A DNA stretch of 64,000 nt from Panaeolus papilionaceus (taxonomy: Eukaryota; Basidiomycota; Agaricomycetes; Agaricales). Positions 1 to 12,849 of the stretch are shown piece by piece. Within the stretch, counting starts at the first letter, position 1. The number at the start of each line of letters is the position of its first letter. Location of the stretch: the NCBI GenBank assembly GCA_015501605.1, contig JADNRZ010000012.1:372001-436000 (forward strand). The letters run 5' to 3'. The notes under the pieces are model-generated. The model was not told the origin of the DNA. It ran no database searches and saw only the letters and a list, made by a program, of their open reading frames with translations. Position numbers and translations under genes: made by a program.

Positions 1-2668
1 GATAACCTATTCCGTTCTTCCGTCAAATTCTCCGGTGTTCCAGGGAGAAGTGACTGGACAATCACTCGAGTGACGAATGGTATGTCACTAACTATGCACC
101 ATATTCGTCAGTATGATCAACATTGACTTCACCTTTGAGAAAAATATGACATACCGGTCATCATCTTCGTGACAGCTGCGAGATGGCGAACCATCGTCCT
201 CAGAATGCGATGCGAAATCGTGGTGAGCAAACCCTGAGCCACTACCCCACATTCCGCTTGCCGAATCTCATCTCGACTCGTCAGTTTCTGAGATACAATT
301 AATATCGCATAAAGAGAACTGAATGAAGCACACGAACCCAACAGAAATCTGCTATCGATAGCCTCATTCTCAATGAAAGCATTGCACTAAACCCATACAA
401 ATTCGTCTGCAGCGCATAGCGGAATTTGCTCCTCAAATCCGGCGTCAATTGGGTAGTCGTCCAATGGTCTACTTGAACGTTCAGAGAGTAATCGTCCTCT
501 CCCTCCTGAACTTTGACAATGTCCAATAATCCGTCCAGATGTCGCTCCAAAATATCCGGATCACGGAGGTGGAACAGATACGGTCTTAGAAGATGAAGAG
601 GCGATAATCCCCCGGCTGAAGAAATATAAGCCACATATAAAATAAGTATATGACATACACACCTGCCCTCACGGATCGTAGTAAGACGGAAATATTGTGA
701 AGCAAATCCGAATCATCATCATCACCCAACATACCAGTCACGACGAGCATGCCATTATGCTGCGCGTCTTGTTTGTAACTGAAGTCTGACGGTCGCGACG
801 ATCTAGAGGAGATGAGACAACAGGTAAAGGGCCGAACAACTAAAAACACGTACTCATATACCCAAACCAAGGTTGAATTGTCGTCATAAGACGTTGTGCC
901 ATTCATTTGAATCATATCACCCCGGTCGACATTTCCCTTTTCCACTTTTTTGAAAATCGCCCTCGACACACCGGACAAGGCGGCTGACGTGAGGGGTTCA
1001 TCTGGTTTGGGGTGCCCTGCCCACACTGGACTCGTGCTGAAGTCTCTAATCACATGGAACGAACCGTCAAACAACGTTACAATGAGCAGATCTCGCTTAG
1101 GAACGTAGTTGATTCCTGAGACGGGGTGCATGGGCGAGGAATCTGCAGAAATTCTTTGCGATTGAATTCGGAGAGACCGTAAGCCTGTCCAAAATCCAGT
1201 ATTTGACTCGTCTGATTCTGCTGCAGACCAGAGTTTTACAACTCCAGGGTATGTGCAGACAAGAATAGGCTAAAATACGCTCATGAGTTCAGAGTCAAGG
1301 AATTCACAAAAGCAAAATACACCTACCCCTCTCTCGTCCAGCTCCACCCATTCTAGCGCCGTAACCCCAGCTTTAATCTCCGACTCGATGGCCAAATCTG
1401 TACTCTTCTCAAACGTCGACTGAATATCGTACTGTGGCCCAAAAGTAAAATTCTTCATGTCCATGTGAATGGCTTCTCTGACTTTGATCAGCCCGACCTC
1501 TCCTTCAGACGTTCCGTAGGCGAGATACCCCTGAGCTTGAAAATCAGGGAAATCATTTTAATTGGAAGAAGGTCCAGGGGAAAGATGGAGATGAAGGGCG
1601 TACAAATTCCCTCCTGTGGTAACGTCCAGCCTGAAAATGCTATATGCGTAATCCAGAAGTCTGAGACGTCTTGGGCGTATACAACTTCAGGGTTTGAACC
1701 TTCTTTATACCTTATTAGAACATGAGAGATGTAGTTTTAGAGTCAAGAGGGTGCACACACCTCAGGAAATGTAGACCTCCGCCTCGGTTCCCTAGAACCA
1801 AGAGAGAACCATCGATGTATGGAGCAGGTGAGACACCAAAATCTGCTTGTGGAGTCCACAATATACCTACGGTTGTGTTAGAAAACATGAAATAAAGTTG
1901 CGCTGTGAAACCCACTGATGATTTGTGCCTTTAAAACAGTAGCCAGGGATGTATTGTCTTCGTGTGGGTTGATAGAGTTGAGCATGTAAGGTGTCCCTGA
2001 AAAGGTCTGCTCATGTTGGCGGACAGGAGACGCATACGACTAAGGAGCTGGCTTACCTGAATCCATTCGCCTTTCAGATAATTCTTCTCGGCTGCCCACA
2101 GGTAAAAGTCCATGTTTGAGCTCAGTGTCGCAAAAACACAGCTTGGAAATGTAAGTTAATCGAAATACAAGTTGATAGACGACTCTTACCCTCCATTATG
2201 CGAGATGCCACTGGGAGAAACGGCGACAGCTGTGAGGCTCAGGTCAATTGAACCCAGTGAGACAGCACCCCAAGCTACAGAAAAGGTCAAGTCAAACACG
2301 TCGATATATGCGCATATATCCTAACCTTGCGAGTACTCAGGCCATCGAAAAGCATTTATCTTATCATGCTGTATGATAGTCTTGAACCAGCCAATAGCTG
2401 CGTCATCTTTGTTGGGAGTGGCTTTGGTTGTCGAGTCCAATCCAAAGTTTATTCCATGATCTGGGGTCTACCAGAAAAAATTATGTGTACAAAGACCTTC
2501 AATCAACTAAAAGACACGTACCATGAGATAGACAGCACTCTTGGTAGCAAAGGCGAGCTGACCGTCAGCCGACCATTGCAGAGACCTCGTTGACGGCCAT
2601 GAGATGACTGTTGGAATATTGAGGGCAGTATAGATCGGGTGCTCGTCGTCGTTCTGATCCTGATTCAT
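1..2668 (-). CDS. Transcription factor IIIC 90 kDa subunit (TFIIIC delta/GTF3C4-like), 3' end outside the window
   Basis: Part of the TFIIIC complex that recruits TFIIIB and RNA polymerase III to tRNA and 5S genes. The ATG at 2668 begins a protein opening MNQDQNDDEHPIYTALNIPT; further upstream in this frame there is no ATG. Exon 1 (2668-2522) and exon 2 (2467-2326) join cleanly at GT-AG sites and read through SWPSTRSLQWSADGQLAFAT into an N-terminal beta-propeller-like region. Later exons give recognisable blocks such as YLWAAEKNYLKGEWIQ (about 2110-2050), PQADFGVSPAPYIDGSLLVL (about 1880-1800) and TALEWVELDER (about 1340). At least eight short introns interrupt it. The C-terminal zinc-finger region typical of the family would lie beyond position 1, so the gene is truncated by the window, not broken. 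Family assignment is by recognition of the N-terminal sequence pattern; exact downstream splice sites were not all fixed. Confidence 0.8.
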
Positions 2669-3842
2669 GTTTATTGAGAAGGAGAAAGATAATTGATCTT
2701 CTTCGTCGCGATTGAGCAAATAATGTAGTCGTTGCTCAAAACCACCGGATTATCTGGTGGGAGATAGGTACCAGATAAAATAATGAAACTCAGACGGGGA
2801 GCCGCTTATTATCCGGGAAATGCATACCTTAGCAACAAAATAACCATGCCTGGAATGGTGTTTTTTAACAAGAACTTGTCTATTGGTGCAGTCCAGAGCT
2901 TCATAGACATGGTTTAGAAAAGACCTGTATTCAGGGTCGCATTTGAGCCTGATCTTCGACCATGTTTGGCCAGTGGTTACGGCACGTTCGTCAAACGATC
3001 CTCAACATCTCTGACTTCAACCCTCAACCTCAAATATCGTTATTTTACAACTACTCCAGTGTCTCCATAAATTATTTTGATTCTGAAGCAATTGGGGGTT
3101 TTAATTGCCAGTTTTGTACACGATAGGACCCAAATAATGTCCTTCTATCCGATCTTCTCATCGTTTGGTTGGGAGGCGTCTTGTTTTCGCGCTTCTGAAC
3201 ACCAAAGACTCATGGCTCAGCACAACTTAAGATCCCGGAGACTGTGTTCAGGTGAGTTTATCTCGGGATGGTTGACAGGTTATGATAGTCAGTAATGAAT
3301 GTTCCTATCTCAGCAGGGCCTGTTCCCATTGTTTTAATTTAAGACCTTCTGCATTGACAGCACCCCAACCATTTACTGAATCGCACCCGTCACTTGAAGC
3401 TTGCCTAAAGCACATCATACTCCAAGAACATGAGGTTCCAAGCTTCTTTCACTGCATAGCTTATCCATCGAGCTCGATAATCGCTCAATTACGGCCAATT
3501 CTAAGGAAGCCATGGTACCAACTGATTCCCAAGCCCTTTCAAAGCCCCCTTACATTCATCTAATGACTATTTTAACGGCATTATTTCCGGTGTTCTAATA
3601 TTACACGGATGAAATTCCGGACTGTTGTGGTTAGAAAGCGATCACCTATATTTAGGACCATCCGGATTCCACACTGGCTAGCGCGTCATGCGGCGCGTTG
3701 AGATGTTATTCCTCGTTCTGTCGTTAATTTACCACACGCGATAGATAATTATCCCACACATTCTCGGGCAAGGTTACCTGCCCCTCTTTTGCATCCACCA
3801 CCACCATCGCCGTCGTCGTCGAACGAAAATCAATATCTCAGA
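2669..3842. other. Intergenic region between divergent genes (TFIIIC subunit and aldo-keto reductase)
   Basis: About 1.2 kb serving as the shared upstream region of two divergently transcribed genes. Short open frames occur at 3077-3563 on the plus strand, but their composition and lack of recognisable motifs do not support a gene. A GT-AG pair at about 3251-3317 could be a 5' UTR intron or chance. Confidence 0.5.
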
Positions 3843-5157
3843 ATGCCTTGGGAGACTATCAGGTTCAATGACGGTACGCCAAGTAGAATTTTGGACTCAC
3901 AAGCGTGGATGTTGATTCTCTTTCAGGAAACGCCATTCCTGGAATTGGGTATGTAGAACGTTTGACATCATGCCTGTTCCATTGTCCTCTTTTTAACCCG
4001 CTCTACCTCAGATTTGGGACGTGGAAGATTCCGACAGGTCATACTACTGTTGATCAGGTCGACCAAGCCATATCCGTCGGATTCAGTCACGTCGGTGAGC
4101 AGACAAAGGAAGACTTGACACATGCTTTTCAATTGATACAGATTCCACCAGACACTGCACAAGCATACAGGAATGAACAGGAGGCTGGGAAAGCCATTAA
4201 AGAAAGCGGTCTTTCTCGTGACGAAATCTTTATCACCACCAAATACAGTGGCTTGAATGGACTGAATATTGAGGAATCAATCAGAAACAGCCTGCAGAAC
4301 GTGAGTTAGATAACGGTACTGTCCAGTATCCACCTGACTAACCCCCATTTTTCCGTTCTCAGCTCGGCGTAAATTACATCGATTTGTACCTCATCCACCA
4401 CCCTCGTCTCGCTGTACCCGATATCCCTACAGCATGGCAACAAATGGAAGGTTTGCGTGGTGCTGGCCTTGTCAAAAGTATCGGTGTTAGCAACTACGGC
4501 GTACAAGATCTCCGAATCTTGCTCGCCTCTGCCAAAGTAAAGCCTGCTGTCAACCAGATCATTCTCCACCCCTACGTATGGAGCCAGCAAGAATCCCTTG
4601 TCAAGTTTTGCAAGGACAATGACATTGTCATCGAGGCTTACAGCCCACTCATGTGCGTGCACGAGCCACAGTATAACTACCTGAATCTAATTTTGGTATT
4701 CGCAGTCCTGTAACATCTCTCCCAGGAGGTCCTGTTGATAAGCCTGTCAACAAGATAGCGAAGCGGCTGAACGCGACATCTGACCAAATCCTGCTGGCCT
4801 GGGCTAAATCCAAAGGAGCTGTGATTTTGACGTACGTCATGACAGTCCATGTCCGTTTGTAAGGTACTAATGACCAAAAACGAAATAGTACCAGCTCCAA
4901 GAAAAAGCGACTTGAAGGGTACCTGGCTGCAGGAGACCTCGGTTTGTTCTAATTTTGAAATATTTTGACGTTCATCTGACTGATGCACCCTTATTATAGC
5001 ACTGACCGAACAGGAGTTGAAAGATATCGATGAGGCGGGTATCCTGGGTGGAAAGAAATTTACGGCACAGAAGATTGTGCGCAGGGCAGCAGTTGTCCTC
5101 TTTGCAGGTGCAGTTGGGCTTGGCATCTGCTCTTATTTGGGGCTTGATGTGCTGTAA
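3843..5157 (+). CDS. Aldo-keto reductase with C-terminal membrane anchor
   Basis: NAD(P)H-dependent reductase of the aldo-keto reductase superfamily; substrate unknown. Eight exons (3843-3873, 3927-3948, 4012-4094, 4152-4300, 4363-4652, 4706-4831, 4889-4941, 5000-5157) total 912 nt and give 303 residues with no frame conflict. The fold starts with NAIPGIGFGTWKI; the catalytic tetrad is visible as Asp46 and Tyr51 (HVDTAQAYRNE), Lys76 (ITTKY) and His107 (YLIHHP). The segments GLVKSIGVSNYG and VIEAYSPL match family signatures. The last about 23 residues (from AAVVLFAGAVGLG) are hydrophobic and follow a basic stretch (KKFTAQKIVRR), which looks like a tail anchor; most aldo-keto reductases are soluble, so this is unusual. 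Two very short exons (31 and 22 nt) begin the gene. It converges on the MYND gene 164 bp downstream. Confidence 0.92.
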
Positions 5158-5321
5158 TGAACCCCTGTGCCGCATGTAGTAATAATCAATTGAGGCTGTC
5201 TAAACGAGGTCTGGATAACGCCGCAGCTGGCTGAATCGTGTAATACACTGAGTAGTATAGTCATGCCGACTCCTATTCGGACTCGTCGTTCGATTGTAAA
5301 CGAGCAGGGACAACGACAATT

Positions 5322-6181
5322 TTATTCGATGGTATTGGGGACTGATCTAATCCTTGCCTGAAAGTGAGACCACCACTCTTCGTCGTATTTAACCCGCTGT
5401 AAATCACTTGGTCCGAATTTGAATGTCTTCAAGTATGCACTCATCTCTCGAGGCACATGTCCTGAGGTGTCCCAGAAAAGGACGCGTATCTCATTAGGGT
5501 CGATTGGCGCATCAACGGGCAGTCCGCAGATCTTCGTCAATATTGGCTCCACGCCGCTGTTTTTCACTATCTGTGCTGATCTAAACCGATGTCCCCTGAC
5601 AGAAGAATCGAGGGTTTTGAGCGTCGTCCAAGCGTCATTCGTAGCCAATTCCAGAAGGAAGATATGGGTGGCTTTAAGGAATGGCGCCCAATGAAAGAAG
5701 TTAGCGCCCGCATTCGATATCATTATTTCGTGATCGGCCACAAGTATATTCAAATGAAGACGAACCTGCTTTCCTTTGATCCAGATGCAACTTCAATGCA
5801 CTGATTGCAGGTTCAAATACTATTCTTGAGACATCCTCCACCCATTGCTTTAACGAAACACCCGCATCCTGCGTGCGATCTCCTATGATTTGCTTGAGTG
5901 ACTTGGCAACACGACATTCCTCTTTGTGATCTCGCCAATTAGATCGCTGGCACTCTTTGCTCTGGAACGGAACACATGTCAGACAGCTGAGTGAGATGTA
6001 TGACAAGTCAAGCGAGATTCACACAATATCTAGCCAGACCGCATGAGCCGCATGTTAGCAGTTTAAGATCCTCTAGGCATAGACTAGGGTCGCAGTCTTT
6101 TTTCTTGATGGCCGGGTTTAATACGACGAGGCATAAAGCCTTTTGATGCTTTCCACATGAAAGGCAGGACGATTGTGACAT
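5322..6181 (-). CDS. MYND-type zinc finger protein
   Basis: The start at 6181 reads MSQSSCLSCGKHQKALC. Exon 1 (6181-6023) and exon 2 (from 5961) join to give LTCGSCGLARYCSKECQRSN followed by WRDHKEEC, matching the second half of a MYND finger (C-x2-C-x4-Y-C-x3-C-x7-H-x3-C). The first Cys pair (C6, C9) is separated from the second by a longer loop than usual. MYND fingers mediate protein-protein contacts. The rest (to the stop at 5322) has no recognised catalytic domain and ends SVPNTIE. The join near 5766-5820 is uncertain: either a 55-nt GT-AG intron (247 residues), or one extra base in the run at 5770-5772 that shifts the frame (265 residues if corrected). So the gene may be intact or lightly damaged. 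Confidence 0.62.
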
Positions 6182-7479
6182 ATTCTGGGTTGAAGAGGGG
6201 TAGTATTGCGGAAGGTTCGCTTTGTCGATTCTGTCGGTTATTATAAAAGTCACGACGAGGCAGTGCACTGGCGATGCCACGCCCTGCCTGCAGGCGCTAA
6301 GATATGAACACACTCCGCACAGCCCTTGCTTCAAGCTCGGGAGTCGCCTGACTGCATTCAAGTTCCCATGTCAGGCCTGGTGACGCTCGCCTTGATTAGG
6401 ACATTATCTGATTCTGATGGTAAAGGTCTTCGACATGTGCACCAGATTAGTCCCTGATCCCCATGGGACAAGCCGTTGGGGAAAAGCCAGAGAACTGACC
6501 AAATTCTTTGCGACTTCTGCTCACCCTGTGTTTGAAGAATTCGATCTCCGACGAGATGGACATTCACATCGTGTCATTGAGATTTTTCGAATGGCGCCTG
6601 AACAGTATATATGTAATTAACCGCTCATAAGTATACTGAAGGGTCATGATGGTGCAAACACATATATTCTTTGTTAAGTATCGAGAGCATGCACAAGGCA
6701 GTAACTGGCATTAAATGGTGCCTCCCAGCTGCCTCGTTGTAGATTCTGGCATGTTCATGGTCACCCACAATAGCGTCGATTGTGTGAAACACTAAAAGTA
6801 AAAGAGCAAATTGTTTACACTTGTAGTCAAGTAAGTCCTTCTCGAGGTTGAGAACTCCTCATTTTTTAATATAAATACTTCTAAGTATGAAAATTCGCAA
6901 TTGTGTCTCCCGTCATACATACACTACTAGACGCTTCCATGAAACCTCCATGATTGTTGAACCCTCTTTGCAAAGGGTTTTTCGTTTGTTTTATTTCGGA
7001 CAAAAAATGCTATAAATAGAGTAGCTTGCAGCTAATAATGTAGACAGATAGCTGGCAACAACAAGGCCGTGGCTCACTAGTGTGAATGAACTAGAAGGCG
7101 AGCAAGGGATGACTCTGACTGGAGCGCAGCCCATGATGCCGAGGCGGCATCGTTCGCCCTTGACGAGCAATTTCCAACGGATCAATTTCTGTCAACGGGA
7201 TGCTCCTGGGTCCTCAGCACAACTTAGACAACAACCTGCTTGAGCTCTCCCCGACTGAGGTCGTCGCCATGGAACAAGTCCTCCGGAATCAGTGTTTACT
7301 CTCGGAAATATTTTACTGGATTCGACCAATGTATGGAGGTAGATTCCGTAGAACCAGCGTATCTTCTGAAAGAGCACTTGACAACTCGACCAGTACCACT
7401 CTCGATCTAGCAGCACAGAGAAATTTGTCCTTTCCATTTTTGCTTCTTGTTGTAAAAAAGGTCATATCAAAATTACTAA
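6182..7479. other. Intergenic region, no gene recognised
   Basis: About 1.3 kb between the MYND gene start and the 3' end of the glycosyltransferase gene. It contains only short, mutually overlapping open frames on both strands (for example 6358-6567 and 7192-7437) with no recognisable motif. It is AT-rich around 6780-7020. Confidence 0.5.
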
Positions 7480-10400
7480 TTACTCATCATCATATTCCGT
7501 ATCGTCGTCATACCACTCCAACATATCGTCCAGCACACCTTCTTCCTTGTCCTCTGAATTCTGTACATTATCTTGAGGCAGCTTTGGTACTTCCAAGTTC
7601 CATTTTAGCTCGTCCTGTGGTATTGGTACCTTGATCCCCCATTCTGGATTATCAGGGTCAAAGAACATCTTGTCCCTGTCAGGACTCATAACGCGCGCAT
7701 ATTCCAAGTATAAACTATGAAGAGAATTAACTCAGGAGTAAGAACCAAATAAGACAAAAACCAAAAAATCCGGCGAAACTCACCGAAACATGTACGCGAC
7801 CATGTCCTCCTTTCTCCAGTACCTCTCAGCCCACTTCCTTCCCCTTCTTGCAATCTTGCGTCCTAGCATGTGCCTCTCCAAAGCATCCCTGAATTTCATC
7901 TCAAGCTCTTGCTTCTTCTGCACAGCTCCTTCCTTCTCAGCTTCCTCCATTTTGAACTGTTGCAATTCCATCACCAAATCATCGATATCCTCGCCTAGCT
8001 TCCCTCTGAAGAAAATCAACACATCCCATAGGTCCTCTAGACCCATCTGAATAGGCACATAATGCACCCATGGCTGCGCTCGATCGAACCACCACTCTTT
8101 ATAAATCGTAGCCTTGAACACGAGAGACGCAGGCGGTTCACCTGGCTGTCGACGCTGGAGGTGTTGTTCCCATCTTTTCTTCTTCAAGCTCGTATCATTC
8201 GATGCTTGAGCGTTAGGCGTGCCCTCAGAAGATGACCCGGACGATGTCCCCACGAGCAGCTTTCTAAACCTCGAACTCCACGCGTGTCCATCTACGTCCA
8301 TCACAAACCGATACCGCGAAGCCTCGTTCATCTCCATTCTCTTCCGCCACTCGAATATCTCGCGTAGCTTCTCACATGTCTCCAGCTCGCAATTGTTAGG
8401 CCCCACTCCTCCGTCATTTGAGTTGACAGCTGCGAATGCGATGTCGAGCATCGATGGGGCATAGTGTGATTTTTTGAGTTCCGTGAGAGGACCGATGGCG
8501 CGGCGGGTGGTGTTGTATGAGAATACCCAAGTCCCGTTTTGTGTTGACAACGACGAGTCGGAATAATCATTCGGAGGCGGCATCAACACATGCATCTTCC
8601 CTCCTAGTCCTGCACCGAACGCGTTGGCAGTTTTCAAATCCAAGTGCTTTCCTAGCTTTTCCTGCTCCTCCCTACTCATACCATGCAACACCGCACCCTC
8701 GCCTCCGCCCGCCCAGAATATCAATCGAGGCCTCTGGCTCCTCTCCCATCCCCATCCCGGCGCGTGGTAGATTCCTGTATTCGAGCCTCGCCAGAGAAGT
8801 CGTGGGTCGGTGTCGAGATCCAAGGCATGGTCTAGTTCGTCGTTCGAGAGACTAAAAAGTCCCTCGATATCGATATCCATCTCAGCCTCGTCCGTCGATT
8901 CAGATCTCTCCGAGTCGGTGCTGGAAATTGTGACGAAATCCACCTCCTCATCCCCAGCCGACGAAGGAGAAGGCAAAGAAAAATGCGACCCCTCCCCTGC
9001 AGCAACCGTAATATCATTATGCACCCCCGTCGGGCTATAACTAAACATCGGTATGAAACCCCCACCGTGTCGTTCAGGCACAGGTCCATTTTTATGCGAT
9101 ATAAACTGGCCCGAGAGGATGAAATGCGAGGGGTTGAGGCATGGATCCATGCTCGCCCCGTGGGCGTGTATGAAGGTCTTGTTTGAGGGGTGGAGGATGG
9201 GTGCAGGGAGCGGGAGGGACGAGAGCGCTGTTGGGGAGTCCCAGTTCGCGGGGTTGGGCGAGGTGTGCGCGGGCGAGGTGGGTGAACAGGCGGTGCGCCA
9301 GCCTTGGTGGAAGTAGTCGCGTGAGGCGTTTTCGAATGCATTCACGTCCAGTGCTGTACGTCAATGCTTGTCTTGAGATCGCGCGCATACATGGAGGGAT
9401 AATTTGATTTCACTTACTTTCCCTATTCCTCGCAGCCTCGAGCGCCCGTTGTCTCATCTTCCAATCTCGTAACAACGAAGGGTTATCATGCGGTGAAAAC
9501 ACAGCTCGAAAGGGTGGTATATACTCCTGCACGTCCTCGAGCATGTTGATCATATTGAACCCTCCCTCCAAGAACTGAACATATCGCGTATCTCTCGCCG
9601 ACGTTATGAACGAATCAGGGAGGTCTGATTTTCTTGATAGGTATTTCCGTTGACCACTGTTCGAGGATTCAGGTTGTAGGTCGGGATAGTCCCCCATCCG
9701 CCCCTTGGGCCCATTAAACGAGAAATTGAGCACCGAGAACGGGGCAGACCAATCGTCTTTGCCGATCGTGAATGAATCAGAGTGGGCTTCTTGCCGGAGT
9801 TGGGTGGCTTGGAGGTCGGAGGGGTTGACAGCCCAGAACGGCGCTAAATCTTCGTTGATTTGGTCGTATTCGTCGGGGAGGGGGACGTGGTGCTTTTGGG
9901 TGTAGTCCCACCTGCATGGAGCAATGGTGTTTCAGTGCCCTTTTAGAAAAGAAATCGGGGTATTAAATAATGGTGGACTGACCAAATATCGAACCCCGTA
10001 GGCGGTAACCTCCCATATCGACGCTTATACTCCTGCACAGCCTCTCTGAGTGTCTTGCTCGCCCTCCTATGTTTGTCGATCCACGCCTTCTCAGCGCGCT
10101 GGATGAGCTCGTATATCGGGTGCGGTCCTGCTGGGTTGACTTGGAGGAGACCGTTGGGGTGGTAGGTGTGGTTTCCGAGAGGTTCTCGAGGTGTATTTGA
10201 CACGTTAATTTGGGTAGGTGGGCTAGAGGGCATTTTTTCAGGGAGGGAGGAAGGAGGAAGATCAATAGGGGCTTGAATGTTTGATTGCGCATTAGGTGCT
10301 TTCGTACTCTCGCTTTCACCCTCTTCACTCCCAACCCTTATTCTACTCGCCAACCACTGCCTCACATCCTCCGCATCTCTCACCTCCCTCACCGGCATGC

Positions 10401-10674
10401 TCGAACTCATTGCATGTGTCCGATCTCGCACCTCAAACTCAAATCCACCGCTTTCTACCCGTCCCTCTCGCACCTCTCTCTCGACAGGCTCAGGTCTCTC
10501 TCTCGCCATCCTCCCCAACACTCTCGTCAGAAACATAATAACCAACACAAGAACGACGATGAGCATGACACTCGTGCGCCGTCGGTAGCCAAGCGGTCCA
10601 GGGCGGAGGGAGTGGCGGGGTAGGGATGCGCGGCGCGGGCGGAGGGGGTGGAGGGTGTCGGTGGGCCAGAACAT
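7480..10674 (-). CDS. CAP10-type glycosyltransferase, family GT90 (type II membrane protein)
   Basis: Family GT90 (CAP10 domain) includes xylosyltransferases acting on fungal capsule or cell-surface glycans in the Golgi; the donor and acceptor here are not known. Exons 10674-9983, 9911-9418, 9353-7784 and 7714-7480 sum to 2,991 nt, giving 996 residues. A basic N-terminal tail (LGYRRRTS) precedes one membrane span (about residues 35-54, SVMLIVVLVLVIMFLTRVLG), the type II Golgi topology. The CAP10 core is in exon 3: SRYRFVMDVDGHAWSSRF (about residue 745) is the characteristic block, followed by WVHYVPIQMGLEDLWDVL (about 815), typical of the family. The lumenal stem has a Ser/Asp-rich acidic insertion (about 8820-8960, DSERSESTDEAEMDIDIEG), and the C terminus is very acidic (EWYDDDTEYDDE). 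It has a 2.9 kb upstream region shared with the divergent giant gene. Confidence 0.88.
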
Positions 10675-12033
10675 GGTGGGTTGAGGTGGTGGGGGTTGGC
10701 TGGGAAAGATGTGGGGTGGGTGTGCTCTGCCTGGTCTTGATAGCTGAGCAAGCGAGTAGGATGGTGGATGGATGCCCTGGGTTCACATGTGAAGTTGGTG
10801 CTGTTCACTTCATACGACAAGCCTGCGATGACTTGTGGAACGCAGCTAATCTTGGTTCACGTCTATTCACTCGTCCACACCATAATAGCGATTGTATGAG
10901 TGGCGACCTCGAAAGTAGCTCTGTCGAAGCATAGCGTGGAGTTTTGAGTGAGATATGCCAGGGTATTTATATTCATCATAGTTGTGGTACTGGTGTGCTG
11001 ATTAGCCTTGATTGGCGCAGAAATTAAGCGTAGGAATTATAGAGGGACCTTATGAATTGGGCGCTAATTATAACTCCGTGTCTCACGTCTCAAAGGCACG
11101 ATGAGATTCGATGTGAATCGTTCGTGAATTCGTTGTAAATTCGAAGCTTGATATCGTCATTTTCGTTTTTATTAAATGGCTTTCGTCGCACGGTGGTGGA
11201 CATCGTCGATGTATTGAAGACACGATTGATGAGAGGTGTACGTAGTGTATTGAGTAATTTCTTGCTAACTAGACCAACGTCATAGCCCTATCTCACTCGC
11301 GTTCGTGGTCCCTTTCATCTGTCAATGTCATGCATTGTGATATTCAAGTTCGAAGCGACGACGTACTATGATCGAGGTAGCTTCGACCGCCAAGCTGATT
11401 CAGAGAGTCGAAAGGGATCAGCTAAGCTTAGGCGGGCTGCTAGTGGTCGCACTCGTATTTGTCTAACCCATAATTTCGAATGTATTACACATGGTACACA
11501 ATAAAGTGATAATACCCGAGATATCGATACCAGCGCTGTTGTATGACTATGCGGGGTAACTGTAACACGAGGCATCTCTTACTGATGAACCACGAACATG
11601 AACATCGGAACATGAGTCAACTTCCCAATTTCAACGTCGCTATCATAGAATATTCAATACATCGACACAAACGAATGACTTGGATTGGGTAGATTCGGGG
11701 TTGATACCAGTGATTATCGATTAGATTTCGCGTAGTGTATTTTACTCTCTGCATTATTGTAATGTACGTGTTCTATTGTCTTCTATTGTGCTGTGTTTCA
11801 GGTTTGTAGCCGAACTGCAGGAGGTGAGGCGGGCGAGGTACGCGGATTCAAAAGTCGAATTTAGCTTTCTGATGCGAAGCGCTTATGGACGTACGACGCA
11901 AGTTGCTTCATGCTTCACTTCGCCTTTGTCGACCGACACCGTAGCTTCACTTCATCGTAGTATCATCCCCACAAAATAATATTCATTTTCTAATATTATA
12001 AGCCACAATCGCGGGAGCCAATCCATCACCCAC

Positions 12034-12053
12034 CCATCCATCCATCCATCCAT
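12034..12053. repeat. CCAT tetranucleotide microsatellite
   Basis: Five perfect CCAT units in a row, within a wider C/T/A-rich tract that continues to about 12085. Confidence 0.85.
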
Positions 12054-12849
12054 CAATCTCCTCCATCTCCCCCATCTCCTCCTTGAACACAATCAATCCA
12101 TGATCAAGTTCCGGAACCCGCTGCCGCGGCCCGTAACGCGGTGTGATGCCATCAAATTCAATGGGACATGCCTCGAGGCGCGTCAATGGCTGCAGCGTGT
12201 TCCAACAATGGATTCTTTCCCAATTACTTATTTCCTAGAGAACACGCGTTCCGGGCACGCGTTTGGGTTCATCTTATAGGTCAGGTTAGGTTCGGTTGTG
12301 GGAGGCTCCGAGTGGGTGCACAATGCCTATGCATCTGCATCATGGAGGGGCGTGGTAGAGGAAGGGAAGGGCCCGGGAGGTAAGGTAAGGTAGAAGGAAA
12401 GAAAGAAGGCGTGGTGATGGATGGATTGAATCGGATTGTCGGAAGTGTGATTGTGCTGAACTCAGAGACGTAGAGGTGATGACGGGGCATAGTGCTATTG
12501 CTAATACTTAGAGAGAGAGTCGGTACTCAATTTTTTGCTACGTATTCATTCACTCGACTACTACAGTCAACTTGGTCGTTGCTTTTCGAGTATTATCACA
12601 ATATTTACTTACATCTTCATCTCCATCTGCTTTTCCTACTCGGATCAACTCCACTCCACTCGTCTCAAGGGAAGGGTCTGAAAATTAGAGTTTACAATAC
12701 ACATCCTTACCTACACCGCTAGTATAAGTCAAGGTTACAAAAAGTTTACACGACCCAGCTGTAACGAACGCCATCACCTTTGCCTTTCTTTCCCTGCTTT
12801 CCCTTTCCCCGTTCATTTTCCCGACCTTGGATGCGGATTTGAGTTTGAC

